Shown: positions 25,148-35,913 of the stretch, in pieces | Layout: every line of letters starts with the position of its first letter | How positions within the stretch are numbered: the stretch's first letter is position 1 | Source of the DNA: Paeniglutamicibacter gangotriensis Lz1y | Lineage (GTDB): Bacteria; Actinomycetota; Actinomycetes; Actinomycetales; Micrococcaceae | Reading direction: 5' to 3' | Assembly: GCF_000348945.1 (NCBI RefSeq) | Contig: NZ_AOCK01000001.1 | Span: 248,001-312,000, forward strand | Length of the DNA stretch: 64,000 bases | Translations under genes and position numbers: made by a program | Notes under the pieces: model-generated | Told to the model about the DNA's origin: nothing | Database searches by the model: none | The model's input: the letters and a program-made list of their open reading frames with translations, nothing else

Positions 25148-26065
25148 ATGTCGAACACGCAAAAAATCGCATTCATCGGCCTGGGCATCATGGGCCTGCC
25201 CATGGCCATTAACCTGTCCAAGGCCGGCTTCGAGGTCACCGGCTATAACCGCAGCCCGGAAAAGACCACGGAACTGGTTGCCGCCGGCGGCAAGGGCGCA
25301 GGATCTATCCCGGAGGCGGTGGCCGACGCCGACGTCGTGATCACCATGGTCCCGGACTCCGCCGACGTCGAAGCCGTAGTCACCGGCGAAGCGGGCGTCT
25401 TCGCCCACGCCAAGGACGGCGCCCTATGGATCGATAACTCCTCGATCCGCCCCGACGTGGCAGCGCGATTGTCCCTCGAGGCCGCCGCCGCGGGCCTGCG
25501 CCCGCTTGATGCCCCGGTCTCCGGAGGCGAGGCCGGCGCCATCGGCGGCGTTCTATCCATCATGGTCGGTGGCGAACCGGGCGACTTCGCCGACGCCGAG
25601 GCAGTCTTCAACGCCGTAGGCAAGACCATCGTCCTGGTCGGTCCCGCCGGCTCCGGGCAGACCGTCAAAGCAGCCAACCAGCTCATCGTCGCGGCCAACA
25701 TCCAGGCGCTCTCCGAGGCAGTGGTCTTCCTCGAGGCCTACGGCGTGGACACCGACGCCGCACTCACGGTCCTGGGCGGCGGGCTGGCAGGATCCAAGGT
25801 CCTGGAGCAGAAGGGCCAAAAGATCCTCGAGCGCTCCTTCGAGCCCGGTTTCCGCTTGGCCCTGCACCACAAGGACATGGGCATCGTGACCTCCGCGGCC
25901 CGTGAGGCAGGGGTTGTACTTCCGCTCGGCGCACTGGTCGCCCAGCTCGTGGCCTCCACCGTGGCCAGCGGCGACGGCGCCCTGGACCACTCCGGACTCT
26001 TCCGCGGCGTACAACGCCTCAGCGGATCCGCCGAGGCACCGGCCGAACCCGTGGCCGCCACCTAA
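25148..26065 (+). CDS. glxR: tartronate semialdehyde reductase (2-hydroxy-3-oxopropionate reductase)
   Basis: A 305-residue beta-hydroxyacid dehydrogenase. It has the NAD(P)-binding IAFIGLGIMGLPMAINL at the N-terminus, DAPVSGGEAGA near residue 120, and the catalytic lysine in GQTVKAANQLIVA near 173, followed by HHKDMGI near 238. AGGAG lies 7 nt before the ATG. It reduces tartronate semialdehyde, made by the next gene product Gcl, to D-glycerate. Confidence 0.93.
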   Translation: MSNTQKIAFIGLGIMGLPMAINLSKAGFEVTGYNRSPEKTTELVAAGGKGAGSIPEAVADADVVITMVPDSADVEAVVTGEAGVFAHAKDGALWIDNSSIRPDVAARLSLEAAAAGLRPLDAPVSGGEAGAIGGVLSIMVGGEPGDFADAEAVFNAVGKTIVLVGPAGSGQTVKAANQLIVAANIQALSEAVVFLEAYGVDTDAALTVLGGGLAGSKVLEQKGQKILERSFEPGFRLALHHKDMGIVTSAAREAGVVLPLGALVAQLVASTVASGDGALDHSGLFRGVQRLSGSAEAPAEPVAAT

Positions 26066-26246
26066 CCCCTGCTAGACCGGCATCGAGAACCCGGCGCGCA
26101 TCAACCGCGCACCCCGGGCCCGCCGCCGACACCCGACGGAATTGCACCAGGCACCCGCCCGCGCGCATCCGCACCCACTTCATCCCCATCCCCCCAGCCA
26201 GACATCGCGTGTCGGGCCCCGGGAGCGAAACAAGGAGCCTGACCCC

Positions 26247-28052
<1,806 letters not shown>

Positions 28053-28079
28053 CCACCAAAGGGTAGGAAAGGACATCTC

Positions 28080-29228
28080 ATGCTGATCGTTGTGGCACCG
28101 GATAAATTCAAGGGCACCCTCACGGGCGCCGAAGTCGCCGCCGCGATCAGCGCCGGGGTGCGCCAGGCGCTGCCCGAAGCGCGCATCGTGACGGTCCCGG
28201 TCGCCGATGGTGGCGAGGGCACCTTGGCCGCCGCCCTCGAATGCGGTTTTGCCCAGCACCACGGAACCGTCGCCGGTCCCACCGGCGAGCCGGTGCGTGC
28301 GGCCTTCGGGCTCAAGGGCGTCACCGCCATCGTGGAAATGGCCGAGGCCTCGGGCCTGGACCAGCTTCCCGGCGGGGTCAAGGACGCGCTGGGTGCCAGC
28401 AGCTTCGGCACCGGGCAACTAATCTCCGCGGCCCTTGAGGCGGGGGCCACCGAGATCATCATGGGGGTGGGCGGAAGCGCCTGCACCGACGGCGGTGCGG
28501 GCATGCTCCAGGCCCTCGGCGCACGGTTGCACGACGGCGCGGGCCACGAACTTCCCCGCGGTGGAGGAGCCTTGTCCCAGATCCACGCCGTGGACCTGGC
28601 GGGGCTCGACGCGCGCCTGGGCGACACCGCCTTCACGCTGGCCGCCGATGTGGAAAACCCGCTGACCGGACCGAACGGTGCGGCCGTCGTTTTCGGCCCA
28701 CAAAAGGGCGCAACCCAAGCACAGGTCGAGGCACTCGATGCGGGGCTGGGACGCTTCGCCCAGGCCCTGGGTGCACAGCTTGGTGCACCACGGATTTCCG
28801 GCATCGCACAATCCCCGGGCGCCGGTGCCGCAGGGGGCGTCGGCTTCGCCGCACTGGCGGTGCTGGGTGCGATCCGGCGCCGCGGCATCGACGTGGTGCT
28901 GGAACTGACCGGCCTCGAGGCGGCGCTGGAGGGCGCGGCCGCGGTGTTCACCGGCGAGGGCAGCCTGGATACCCAGTCGCTGGACGGCAAGACCCCGGTG
29001 GGCGTGGCCCAACTGGCCGCAGCCCACGGCATCTCCGTCTACGCCATTTGTGGACGAAACCAACTTTCCACCGAGCAGGCAGCGAATGCGGGATTCACCG
29101 CGGTACGCTCGCTGCTCGAGCTGGAGCACGATGTTGCCCGTTGCCTGAGGGAGGGTGGACCCCTCGTGCAACGGGCGGCAACCCAACTGGCCTCAGAATT
29201 CCTGGCAGCCGCAGCAGCAACGCCCTGA
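28080..29228 (+). CDS. glxK: glycerate kinase (type II, GlxK/GarK family)
   Basis: A 382-residue glycerate kinase. Family motifs are VVAPDKFKGTLTGAEVAAAI, VADGGEGTLAA, GVGGSACTDGGAGMLQALGA near residue 125, SPGAGAAGGVGFAAL near 245 and FTGEGSLDTQSLDGKTPVGVA near 300. It phosphorylates D-glycerate, feeding glycolysis, and completes glyoxylate use after Gcl and GlxR. AGGAAAGGA precedes the ATG by 6 nt. The gene shares the operon direction and spacing of its neighbours. Confidence 0.93.
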   Translation: MLIVVAPDKFKGTLTGAEVAAAISAGVRQALPEARIVTVPVADGGEGTLAAALECGFAQHHGTVAGPTGEPVRAAFGLKGVTAIVEMAEASGLDQLPGGVKDALGASSFGTGQLISAALEAGATEIIMGVGGSACTDGGAGMLQALGARLHDGAGHELPRGGGALSQIHAVDLAGLDARLGDTAFTLAADVENPLTGPNGAAVVFGPQKGATQAQVEALDAGLGRFAQALGAQLGAPRISGIAQSPGAGAAGGVGFAALAVLGAIRRRGIDVVLELTGLEAALEGAAAVFTGEGSLDTQSLDGKTPVGVAQLAAAHGISVYAICGRNQLSTEQAANAGFTAVRSLLELEHDVARCLREGGPLVQRAATQLASEFLAAAAATP

Positions 29229-29288
29229 CCGGGGCACGGAACAGCTTCCCCACCACCTAATGAACCCAAGAGACGTAAGGACGCGACC

Positions 29289-30680
29289 ATGGGCAACATC
29301 GAACTTACCAAGGCAGGCACACCGGCCACGGAAAACACCGCAGGCACCGACTTCGACCTGGTGATCCGCGGCGAGCGGATCCTCACCGGCGCCGGGACCG
29401 TCGCGCGCGAAATCGGCATCCGCGACGGCAAGATCGTGGCCATCGAACCGCTGGGCAACAATCTGTCCGGTGCGCAGTTGATCGAGCTCAGTGCCGAAGA
29501 GGTGCTGATTCCCGGGCTGGTCGACACCCACGTGCACGTCAACGAGCCGGGCCGCACCGAATGGGAGGGTTTCGAATCGGCCACCAAGGCCGCGGCGGCC
29601 GGGGGAGTGACCACCATCGTGGACATGCCGCTGAACTCCATCCCGCCCACGGTCAACGTCGAGGCGCTGGAACTCAAGCAGGACGCGGCCCGCCCCAAGG
29701 CCTTCGTGGACGTCGGATTCTGGGGCGGTGCCATTCCGGGGAACAAGAAAGACCTGCGTGAACTCCACGATGCCGGGGTGTTCGGTTTCAAATGCTTCCT
29801 GCTGCACTCCGGCGTCGAAGAATTCCCGTACCTGGAACCCGACGAGATGGAAGAGGATATGACCGAGATCGTGTCCTTCAACTCGATGATGCTCGTGCAC
29901 GCCGAAGACTCCCGGGCCATCGATCGCGCACCGAACGCCGAGGGCGACCACTACGACAGGTTCCTGGCCTCCCGTCCACGCGGGGCCGAGAACGTCGCGG
30001 TGGCCGAGGTCATCGAACGCGCCCGCTGGACCGGGGCCCGCGCCCACATTCTGCACCTGTCCTCCTCCGACGCGCTGCCGATGATCGAATCGGCCAAGCG
30101 CGACGGGGTGAAGCTGACGGTGGAGACTTGCCCGCACTACCTCACCCTGCTGGCCGAAGAAATCCCCAACGGCGCCACGGCCTTCAAATGCTGCCCGCCG
30201 ATCCGCGAGGCCTCCAACCGGGAACTGCTCTGGAAGGGCCTGCAGGACGGGATCATCGATTCGATCGTCTCGGATCACTCACCCTCCACCTTGGATCTGA
30301 AGGACATCGAGAACGGCGACTTCGGCGTCGCCTGGGGCGGGGTTGCCTCCCTCCAGCTGGGCCTGGCGTTGATCTGGACCGAGGCCAAGCGCCGCGACAT
30401 CACGCTCGAAACGGTGCTGGGCTGGATGTCAGCCCGGCCGGCGGAAATCGCCGGGCTGTCCCACAAGGGTGCTATCGCGCTGGGCAACGATGCGGACTTC
30501 GCCTTCTTCGGTCCCGAGGACAGCTTCGTGGTCGACGTGGACAAGCTGCACCACAAGAACCCGATCTCCCCGTACCAGGGCAAGGTTCTGGCCGGCAAGG
30601 TCCGGCGCACCTTCGTGCGCGGCACCGAGGTCGACTTCAAGACCCCGCACGGCAACCTCATCCGCCGGGGCGAGGCCTAG
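29289..30680 (+). CDS. allB: allantoinase
   Basis: A 463-residue amidohydrolase. It has VDTHVHVNEPGRTEWEGF near residue 80 (metal-binding HxH), GFKCFLLHSGV near 165 (the carbamylated lysine), LVHAEDSRAI near 200, ETCPHYLTL near 283 and SDHSPSTLDLK near 330, the set of metal and substrate residues of allantoinases. It hydrolyses allantoin to allantoate. It is last in the glyoxylate operon, tying it to purine breakdown; allantoate amidohydrolase and ureidoglycolate enzymes are not in this window. Confidence 0.93.
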   Translation: MGNIELTKAGTPATENTAGTDFDLVIRGERILTGAGTVAREIGIRDGKIVAIEPLGNNLSGAQLIELSAEEVLIPGLVDTHVHVNEPGRTEWEGFESATKAAAAGGVTTIVDMPLNSIPPTVNVEALELKQDAARPKAFVDVGFWGGAIPGNKKDLRELHDAGVFGFKCFLLHSGVEEFPYLEPDEMEEDMTEIVSFNSMMLVHAEDSRAIDRAPNAEGDHYDRFLASRPRGAENVAVAEVIERARWTGARAHILHLSSSDALPMIESAKRDGVKLTVETCPHYLTLLAEEIPNGATAFKCCPPIREASNRELLWKGLQDGIIDSIVSDHSPSTLDLKDIENGDFGVAWGGVASLQLGLALIWTEAKRRDITLETVLGWMSARPAEIAGLSHKGAIALGNDADFAFFGPEDSFVVDVDKLHHKNPISPYQGKVLAGKVRRTFVRGTEVDFKTPHGNLIRRGEA

Positions 30681-31002
30681 GAGCCACCCCGCCATAAATT
30701 TCCGGGCCGCCACGGCTCCCTCGCATATGGCAGCAACGTTGTCTCTTTGGTCAGTGAACGCGTTGGTTGCTCGATGTCTGGGTGTCGCGGCGGCCCGGTT
30801 CACTGTGCTCACGAGGCTTTACCCGCCCCCCCCTCGCTTCATCCAAGCGATTTACTATATGCTGATGGTGCGCGTGATTGTGTCGCGCATCGCACCACGT
30901 ACGAGGTGGTGCGGATCAGACCACGGGTGCGGGCCCGCTGCCCGCGCGTCGAGAAGGCACATTGCCGTGCCGGGACCGGCGGATAATGGGAAGTTGTGGG
31001 CA
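30681..31002. other. 322-nt intergenic region with a small hairpin
   Basis: No coding region is supported here. A hairpin of 8 bp (CGCACCAC at 30891-30898, GTGGTGCG at 30906-30913) could terminate the allB operon or be structured leader. GATAAT at 30982-30987 looks like a -10 element for the membrane protein gene that follows. Confidence 0.4.
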
Positions 31003-31419
31003 ATGAACTGGAAGCAGGCCAACTTCCTAGGGATGGGGCTCTCGGCGGCGCTGACCGCCGCCGTGATGGCCGTTCTAGTCTCCAACAGGGCCGGCGGGCT
31101 GCACGAATTCCGGCTGGTCAACACCCTCTTGCTCGTGGTCTTTTCCTTCGTGATGCTCGCCGCGGTATTCAGCGCGCTGGGCGCGAAGTTCCTGAGCTTT
31201 TCCTCGTGCCGGAGCTGCATGCTGGCCGTGGCGATGGCCTGGGGCCTCTCGGTCCCGCTCGCCGCATGGATCAACATGGGTGGGGCGACGGCAGAGGCCT
31301 TCGAAGTACTGCCCGGCGACTGGGTCTGGGCTCTGTTACCAGCCCTGCTTTACGCGGCTTCCGTTGCTGGCCTGCAGCTGGCCAACCGCCGCCGCGAAAT
31401 GCGCGCCGTGTCGGCCTGA
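31003..31419 (+). CDS. small membrane protein of unknown function
   Basis: A 138-residue protein with four predicted membrane helices (GMGLSAALTAAVMAVLVS, TLLLVVFSFVMLAAVFSAL, CMLAVAMAWGLSVPLAAW, WVWALLPALLYAASVAGL) and a basic C-terminus. I do not recognise the family. ATG at 31003 is 16 nt after the -10-like GATAAT, so the transcript may have almost no leader; an in-frame TTG at 30994 is an alternative. The gene stands alone between the allantoin operon and a convergent siderophore-interacting protein gene. Confidence 0.65.
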   Translation: MNWKQANFLGMGLSAALTAAVMAVLVSNRAGGLHEFRLVNTLLLVVFSFVMLAAVFSALGAKFLSFSSCRSCMLAVAMAWGLSVPLAAWINMGGATAEAFEVLPGDWVWALLPALLYAASVAGLQLANRRREMRAVSA

Positions 31420-31461
31420 AACATTCGTACCCCCGGTTCGCTCAGTGCACCGCGCGGTCAG

Positions 31462-32628
31462 CTACAGCAGGGTGGAACCCGGTGTTTCGCCGGACGGTGT
31501 GCGCCACGAGCGCCTGGATTTCTTCGGGGTCCAGTAGTTGGAAACCATGATCCGACGCTGATCCAGGTCCCAATGCGACAACAATCGACGGATCTCCTGC
31601 GTGGCCGAACGCTCACCCAACGCCAAGATCTCCACCTGACCGTGTGCTGCGGGCAGCTCGCGCAGCGCATGGGCCAACATGGTGCTGGTGGCCGAGGGCT
31701 CCCCGTCACGGTGAACCCACTGCAACACCATTCCGGCCGGCCGGTCGATGTCGAATTCATCGAGAGTCGAATCAACCTCGAGGATCACCTGGCCGACGGC
31801 ATCGCGGGGAAGCATCTCCAGGGCCGCGGCGATGGCTGGGATCGCTGACTCATCCCCGACGTAGAGATGCTGGGCAGCGCCGTGATCAGGACGGAATTTT
31901 CCCTTGGGTTTGGAAAGCACCAGCGGATCTCCCGGCTTGGCCTCCGCGGCCCACGCACCACCCACGCCTTCGCTCCCGTGCACAAAGAAGTCAATCGAGA
32001 TCTCCTGTGCCGCCGCGTCGTAGTACCGGATCGTGTAGGAACGGGTGACCGGAAGGTCTTCGCGGGCCAAACGTCCACGCAGCGCGCGCATTTCATAGGG
32101 CGGGACCAAACCCAGGGCAGGATTCACGAAGTGCAGCTTCACGTGCTGGTCGGCGGCACCGTTGGATTCGAAGGCGGCAAAATCCGGGCCGCCGACAACC
32201 ACCCTGACCATGCTGCGACTGAGCCAGTGGACGCGCAGCACCTCCAGCACGATCTGCGAACTGCGTGCCACTGCAGGCGGTGCTTCCGTGAGGCGAGAAG
32301 CGCTGCCGGGAGCCTGTCCGGCGGGAAGCGCCGGGGTGAGGGTTTGTGGCGGATGCCTCCTGGCCTTGCGTAGCGCCTTGAGCGCCGCGGTGTAGGCGGC
32401 CCGAGCCCCGGCCTTTTCCGCATCCCGCAGTGTTGCCTCACGCAATTCCTTGGAGAGCTTGAGCCCTCCGTGCCTCACCGCGCGCTTCAGCTTCTTTTTG
32501 GCTGCCTTGCGGCCGGCCCGGCGCCCGGCCTCCACCGCGGCCTCGAACACGTGGGCGTGCTCGGCGGCCAAGGTCGGGGGAACGACGAGCGGCACGTCCC
32601 GATATCCGTGGTGTTTGTGGTGCGACAT
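31462..32628 (-). CDS. siderophore-interacting protein with basic N-terminal extension
   Basis: A 388-residue protein. Residues about 105-370 are a siderophore-interacting protein (ferric-siderophore reductase, ViuB-like): the FAD-binding TRSYTIRYYD, FFVHGSEGVGGAWAAEAKPGD, YVGDESAIPAIAAALE for the NAD(P)H site and the C-terminal SNYWTPKKS. The first ~95 residues are unusual, rich in Ala, Arg and Lys (GRRAGRKAAKKKLKRAVRHG), probably one long helix that could bind nucleic acid or membrane. The protein would release iron by reducing ferric siderophores. No clear IdeR/DtxR box is seen upstream. Confidence 0.85.
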   Translation of the reverse strand: MSHHKHHGYRDVPLVVPPTLAAEHAHVFEAAVEAGRRAGRKAAKKKLKRAVRHGGLKLSKELREATLRDAEKAGARAAYTAALKALRKARRHPPQTLTPALPAGQAPGSASRLTEAPPAVARSSQIVLEVLRVHWLSRSMVRVVVGGPDFAAFESNGAADQHVKLHFVNPALGLVPPYEMRALRGRLAREDLPVTRSYTIRYYDAAAQEISIDFFVHGSEGVGGAWAAEAKPGDPLVLSKPKGKFRPDHGAAQHLYVGDESAIPAIAAALEMLPRDAVGQVILEVDSTLDEFDIDRPAGMVLQWVHRDGEPSATSTMLAHALRELPAAHGQVEILALGERSATQEIRRLLSHWDLDQRRIMVSNYWTPKKSRRSWRTPSGETPGSTLL

Positions 32629-32702
32629 GGTGACAGCTCTTTTCTGCCGGGTTCGGTGCGGTCGTCCGCCGTATTGACGAGTCTGTCCGTAGGAGCGCGG
32701 AG

Positions 32703-33662
32703 TTACAAGTGGCGGGCTCGGGGGCGTGATGCTTCACCACCCGGTGGCATCAGGCCTGGTCCTTGGCCGGGGTGCATCCGCCCGAGGACCAGTGCGAGGG
32801 CCGGCCAGGCGCCGCGGCCCGCGCGGATCCGTGCGTACGCGCGAAGACGCAAGTCCGGATCGTGCAATGGCAGGATCGTGATTCCGGGCCGGTGCGGACG
32901 ATCGGCAGGTAGCAGCCCCACGCCGAGGCCTGCCAGGATCAGGTCCTCGACCAGATCGAGGCTGTCGGCCTGGTGACGCATGGCAGGTTCGAACCCGGCC
33001 ATCGAGGCGATCAGCCGGAGCACATCTTCGTCGGCGATATTGCGTGAATTTCCGATCCAATCGCTGTTCTTGAACGCGGTGAACACTCTCGCGGCGGTGG
33101 GCGCGCCGCCGGGTCCACCCAAAGCATGAGCTTGAGCGCTGGGGACTCCCAGGCCCCAGGGGGTGCTCCACAAATCCATGGTCTCTACCTCCGAGCCAAC
33201 CGGATCAGGTGCGAGGTTGTAGTCATAGGTCAGCGCCAGATCAATGTCGTCCACGGCGAGCTTTGCCAGCGCCTCGGCCGGCTCGTGCTCCAAGACCACG
33301 ATCCCTACCGCGGGGTGATGCTCGGCCAGTTCTTCGATGATGGGCATCAACGTGGAGCGGATCGCCGTGGCAAATCCGGCGACCCGCAACGTTCCCGTCG
33401 GTTCGGCCGCTGGATCCAGATCAAGTCGGGCGGCATCCACGGCCGCCAGGATCCCGCGCGCGTGCTCGGCCAGCCGGAGCCCTGCAGGGGTGAGGCGGAC
33501 CCCGCGTCCGTCGGGTTCCAGCAACCTCGTTCCGGTCTCCGCAGAGAGCGCGGCGATCTGCTGGGAGACGGTAGAGGTTGTGGTTCCCAGCACATCTGCG
33601 ACGGCACGCATCGAACCCATGCGTGAGAGTTCGTAGAGGTATTGCAGACGGCGTGTATCCAT
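32703..33662 (-). CDS. LysR-family transcriptional regulator
   Basis: About 319 residues. The winged helix-turn-helix is at 1-60 (DTRRLQYLYELSRMGSMRAVA, TTTSTVSQQIAALSAETGTRLLEPDGRGVRLTPAG), followed by the periplasmic-binding-like effector domain (GTLRVAGFATAIRSTLMPI). ATG at 33660-33662 is the usual LysR start; another ATG at 33671 is in frame. It is divergent from an EamA exporter gene 77-86 bp away, the classical arrangement of a LysR protein controlling an exporter of its co-inducer. A palindrome CAGGA-A-TCCTG (33676-33686) lies between them. Confidence 0.88.
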   Translation of the reverse strand: MDTRRLQYLYELSRMGSMRAVADVLGTTTSTVSQQIAALSAETGTRLLEPDGRGVRLTPAGLRLAEHARGILAAVDAARLDLDPAAEPTGTLRVAGFATAIRSTLMPIIEELAEHHPAVGIVVLEHEPAEALAKLAVDDIDLALTYDYNLAPDPVGSEVETMDLWSTPWGLGVPSAQAHALGGPGGAPTAARVFTAFKNSDWIGNSRNIADEDVLRLIASMAGFEPAMRHQADSLDLVEDLILAGLGVGLLPADRPHRPGITILPLHDPDLRLRAYARIRAGRGAWPALALVLGRMHPGQGPGLMPPGGEASRPRARHL

Positions 33663-33675
33663 AACCACCATTGTG

Positions 33676-33740
33676 CAGGAATCCTGAACGGTATGTTGAT
33701 AATTCTCGCGTGGACGTGAACGGCGATGTTCGGGTCTACT
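33676..33740 (+). promoter_or_regulatory. divergent control region LysR/EamA with leaderless -10
   Basis: The palindrome CAGGA-A-TCCTG (33676-33686) is a candidate LysR site. TCTACT (33735-33740) lies 7 nt before the exporter ATG, a spacing that would make its mRNA leaderless. No Shine-Dalgarno sequence is present, which agrees. Confidence 0.45.
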
Positions 33741-33747
33741 GGAAAAC

Positions 33748-34674
33748 ATGAGCCAAGCACCCGTACCCGCCGCGAATTCTGCCTCCATCGGATCGATGAT
33801 GGCTTTTGCCGCGATGGGATGCGTCCAACTGGGGTTAGCCGCGTCGATCGGGTTGGCCGGTTCCCTGGGATCCGAGGGGGTCGCCTGGCTGCGCCTGGCC
33901 TGGGCCGCAGTGATCCTGGTGGCCTTCGCCCGACCCTGGAAATTGAAGTTCACCCGATTCACGCTGGGGATCTGCGCACTGCTGGGCCTGGCCACGGCAG
34001 GCATGACGCTGGGTTTCATGAAGGCCGTGGAAACCATTGACTTGGGCACCGCGAGCGCGTTGGAGTTCATGGGTCCGCTGGCAGTGGCCATCATCCAAGG
34101 TCGGGGCGCCGGACGCTGGTGGGCGCTGGTCGCTGCCGCCGGAGTTCTAGGATTGACCGAACCATGGAACGCTGCGGCCGATCTGCGGGGTGTACTTTTT
34201 GCGCTGGGCGGCGCTGTTTGCTGGGCCGTCTATGTGCTGCTGACCCAGCGCGCCGGGGATGCCATCGATGGCATCGGCGCCCTGGCCATTTCCATGCCCG
34301 TCGCGGCCCTGGCCGCGACATTGGTAGTGGGCCCTGGCGTGATCGGACGGATGGACGTGCAGGTGCTGGCCATCGGGTTCGCACTGGCGCTGCTGCTACC
34401 GGTAATTCCGTTCAGCCTCGAACTTCTGGCATTGCGGCGGCTGACCACGGCGGCCTTTGGCACGCTGATGTGCCTGGAACCGGCTATTGCCATGATCGTC
34501 GGGCTCTTGATCCTGCACCAGATTCCGCGGCCGGCTGCGGTTGTTGGCATCGTATTGGTGATCATTGCGGGCATCGGCGCCACGCGCACGGGACGACGCG
34601 AACCCATCAAGCCCCTGCCCACTGCAGACGGGCCTGAATTGTCCCTCGACGGGACAGCGGAAATCCGAGGGTAA
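33748..34674 (+). CDS. EamA/DMT-family transporter (RhtA-like exporter)
   Basis: A 308-residue protein with about ten membrane helices in two EamA repeats (AWLRLAWAAVILVAFARPWK, MTLGFMKAVETIDLGTASALEFMGPL; second repeat LLPVIPFSLELLALRRLTTAAFGTLMCLEPAIA). It resembles RhtA-type exporters of threonine, homoserine or other small metabolites. It is divergent from the LysR gene, probably its regulator. Substrate is unknown. Transcription may start at the ATG itself (see the TCTACT element). Confidence 0.85.
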   Translation: MSQAPVPAANSASIGSMMAFAAMGCVQLGLAASIGLAGSLGSEGVAWLRLAWAAVILVAFARPWKLKFTRFTLGICALLGLATAGMTLGFMKAVETIDLGTASALEFMGPLAVAIIQGRGAGRWWALVAAAGVLGLTEPWNAAADLRGVLFALGGAVCWAVYVLLTQRAGDAIDGIGALAISMPVAALAATLVVGPGVIGRMDVQVLAIGFALALLLPVIPFSLELLALRRLTTAAFGTLMCLEPAIAMIVGLLILHQIPRPAAVVGIVLVIIAGIGATRTGRREPIKPLPTADGPELSLDGTAEIRG

Positions 34675-34920
34675 CTTACGCACCCATGCCGAAGCCCGCC
34701 TAAAGCGACGGAAGCGCGCCCGAGGCCCAAGACCGAAACGTGGGGGACGAATCGGATGCTTGGAACCCGTGCGGACGCGCTCCCTCCACCTAGTATCCGC
34801 ATAGCGGGGCCGCCCACGGAGTGTTGCTGCTGATCTGTGGAGAACCCTGTGGATTACCGGAGCGATCATGTGGGAATCTGTACGGCAGCACGTATCTCCG
34901 CGGGCGGAACGCTCTTGGAC

Positions 34921-35814
34921 CTACGCCTTGGAATCTTTCTCGTACTCGGCTTGTCCCGCGGCGTCCAGGGCCGCAAACGTGCTCTCGTCCAGGTGCAGGT
35001 CGGCGGCGGCGAGGTTTTCTTCCAGGTGCTTCACCGAGGAGGTCCCGGGGATTGGGAGCATGACCGGCGAACGCTGCAGCAGCCAGGCGAGGGCGACCTG
35101 GGAAGCTGTTGCGCCCAGGGCTTCCGCGGCCTCGTGAACGATTCCGCCCGGGGCAGCCAGCGCGCCAGCGGAAATCGGTGCCCAAGGGATGAAGGCAATG
35201 CCGTTGGCCTCGGCATACTCCAGCACATCCGCCGACGAACGGTCGGTGAGGTTGTAACGATTTTGGACACTGGCCACGGTGAAGTGGGTTGCCGCCGTTT
35301 CCAGCTCCGCGACGGAGACCTGCGAAAGTCCCAGTGCGCGGACCTTGCCCTCATCCTGCAGCTGGCGCATGACGCCAAACTGCTCCTCGGCCGGCACCTT
35401 GGTATCGATGCGGTGGAGCTGGAACAAATCAAGGGTGTCGACCTTGAGTTTGCGCAGGCTCAGTTCCACTTGCTGGCGGAGGTACTCGGGACGACCCAAC
35501 GGCACCCACTGGCGCGGTCCGGTGCGTGCCTGTCCGGCTTTGGTGCCCACGCGCAGCCCCGATGCGTAGGGGTGCAAGGCTTCGGCGATCAGCTGCTCTG
35601 AGACATCGGGTCCGTAGGAGTCCGCGGTGTCGATGAAATCGACTCCCAGTTCCACCGCACGCCGCAGCGTGGCAAGTGCCGCTGGGCGGTCGGCCGGTTC
35701 ACCCCAGATGCCTTCTCCGGTGATGCGCATGGCGCCGAAGCCCAGGCGTTTAACGGTCCCGAGGTCCTTGATATCGATGGTGGTCGGGTGCGAATCTTGT
35801 GTGTTCTGGGTCAT
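34921..35814 (-). CDS. aldo-keto reductase
   Basis: A 297-residue AKR of the YajO/general stress type. Residues of the catalytic tetrad can be placed: Asp in [17 protein letters not shown], Tyr in the same segment, Lys in VGTKAGQ, and His in [10 protein letters not shown]. The C-terminal YEKDSKA is short. It would reduce aldehydes or ketones with NADPH. Neighbours on both sides are unrelated, so a substrate cannot be proposed. Confidence 0.88.
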   Translation of the reverse strand: MTQNTQDSHPTTIDIKDLGTVKRLGFGAMRITGEGIWGEPADRPAALATLRRAVELGVDFIDTADSYGPDVSEQLIAEALHPYASGLRVGTKAGQARTGPRQWVPLGRPEYLRQQVELSLRKLKVDTLDLFQLHRIDTKVPAEEQFGVMRQLQDEGKVRALGLSQVSVAELETAATHFTVASVQNRYNLTDRSSADVLEYAEANGIAFIPWAPISAGALAAPGGIVHEAAEALGATASQVALAWLLQRSPVMLPIPGTSSVKHLEENLAAADLHLDESTFAALDAAGQAEYEKDSKA

Positions 35815-35913
35815 GTTCTGGCCAACCGGGAAGCTGCAGAAATTATTCCAGTGATGTGCCGGGTGCGGCCGAACGCCACCTCCGGCCTCGTCTAGCCGCA
35901 GGTACCTGGTCCC

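Noticed and set aside
30996-31550. A 184-codon frame overlapping the small membrane protein gene
   Set aside because: The other frame gives four clean hydrophobic helices; this one is Arg/Gly-rich and runs into the convergent gene.
32629-32702. IdeR/DtxR iron box before the siderophore-interacting protein gene
   Set aside because: No TTAGGTTAG-like palindrome is present in this short gap.
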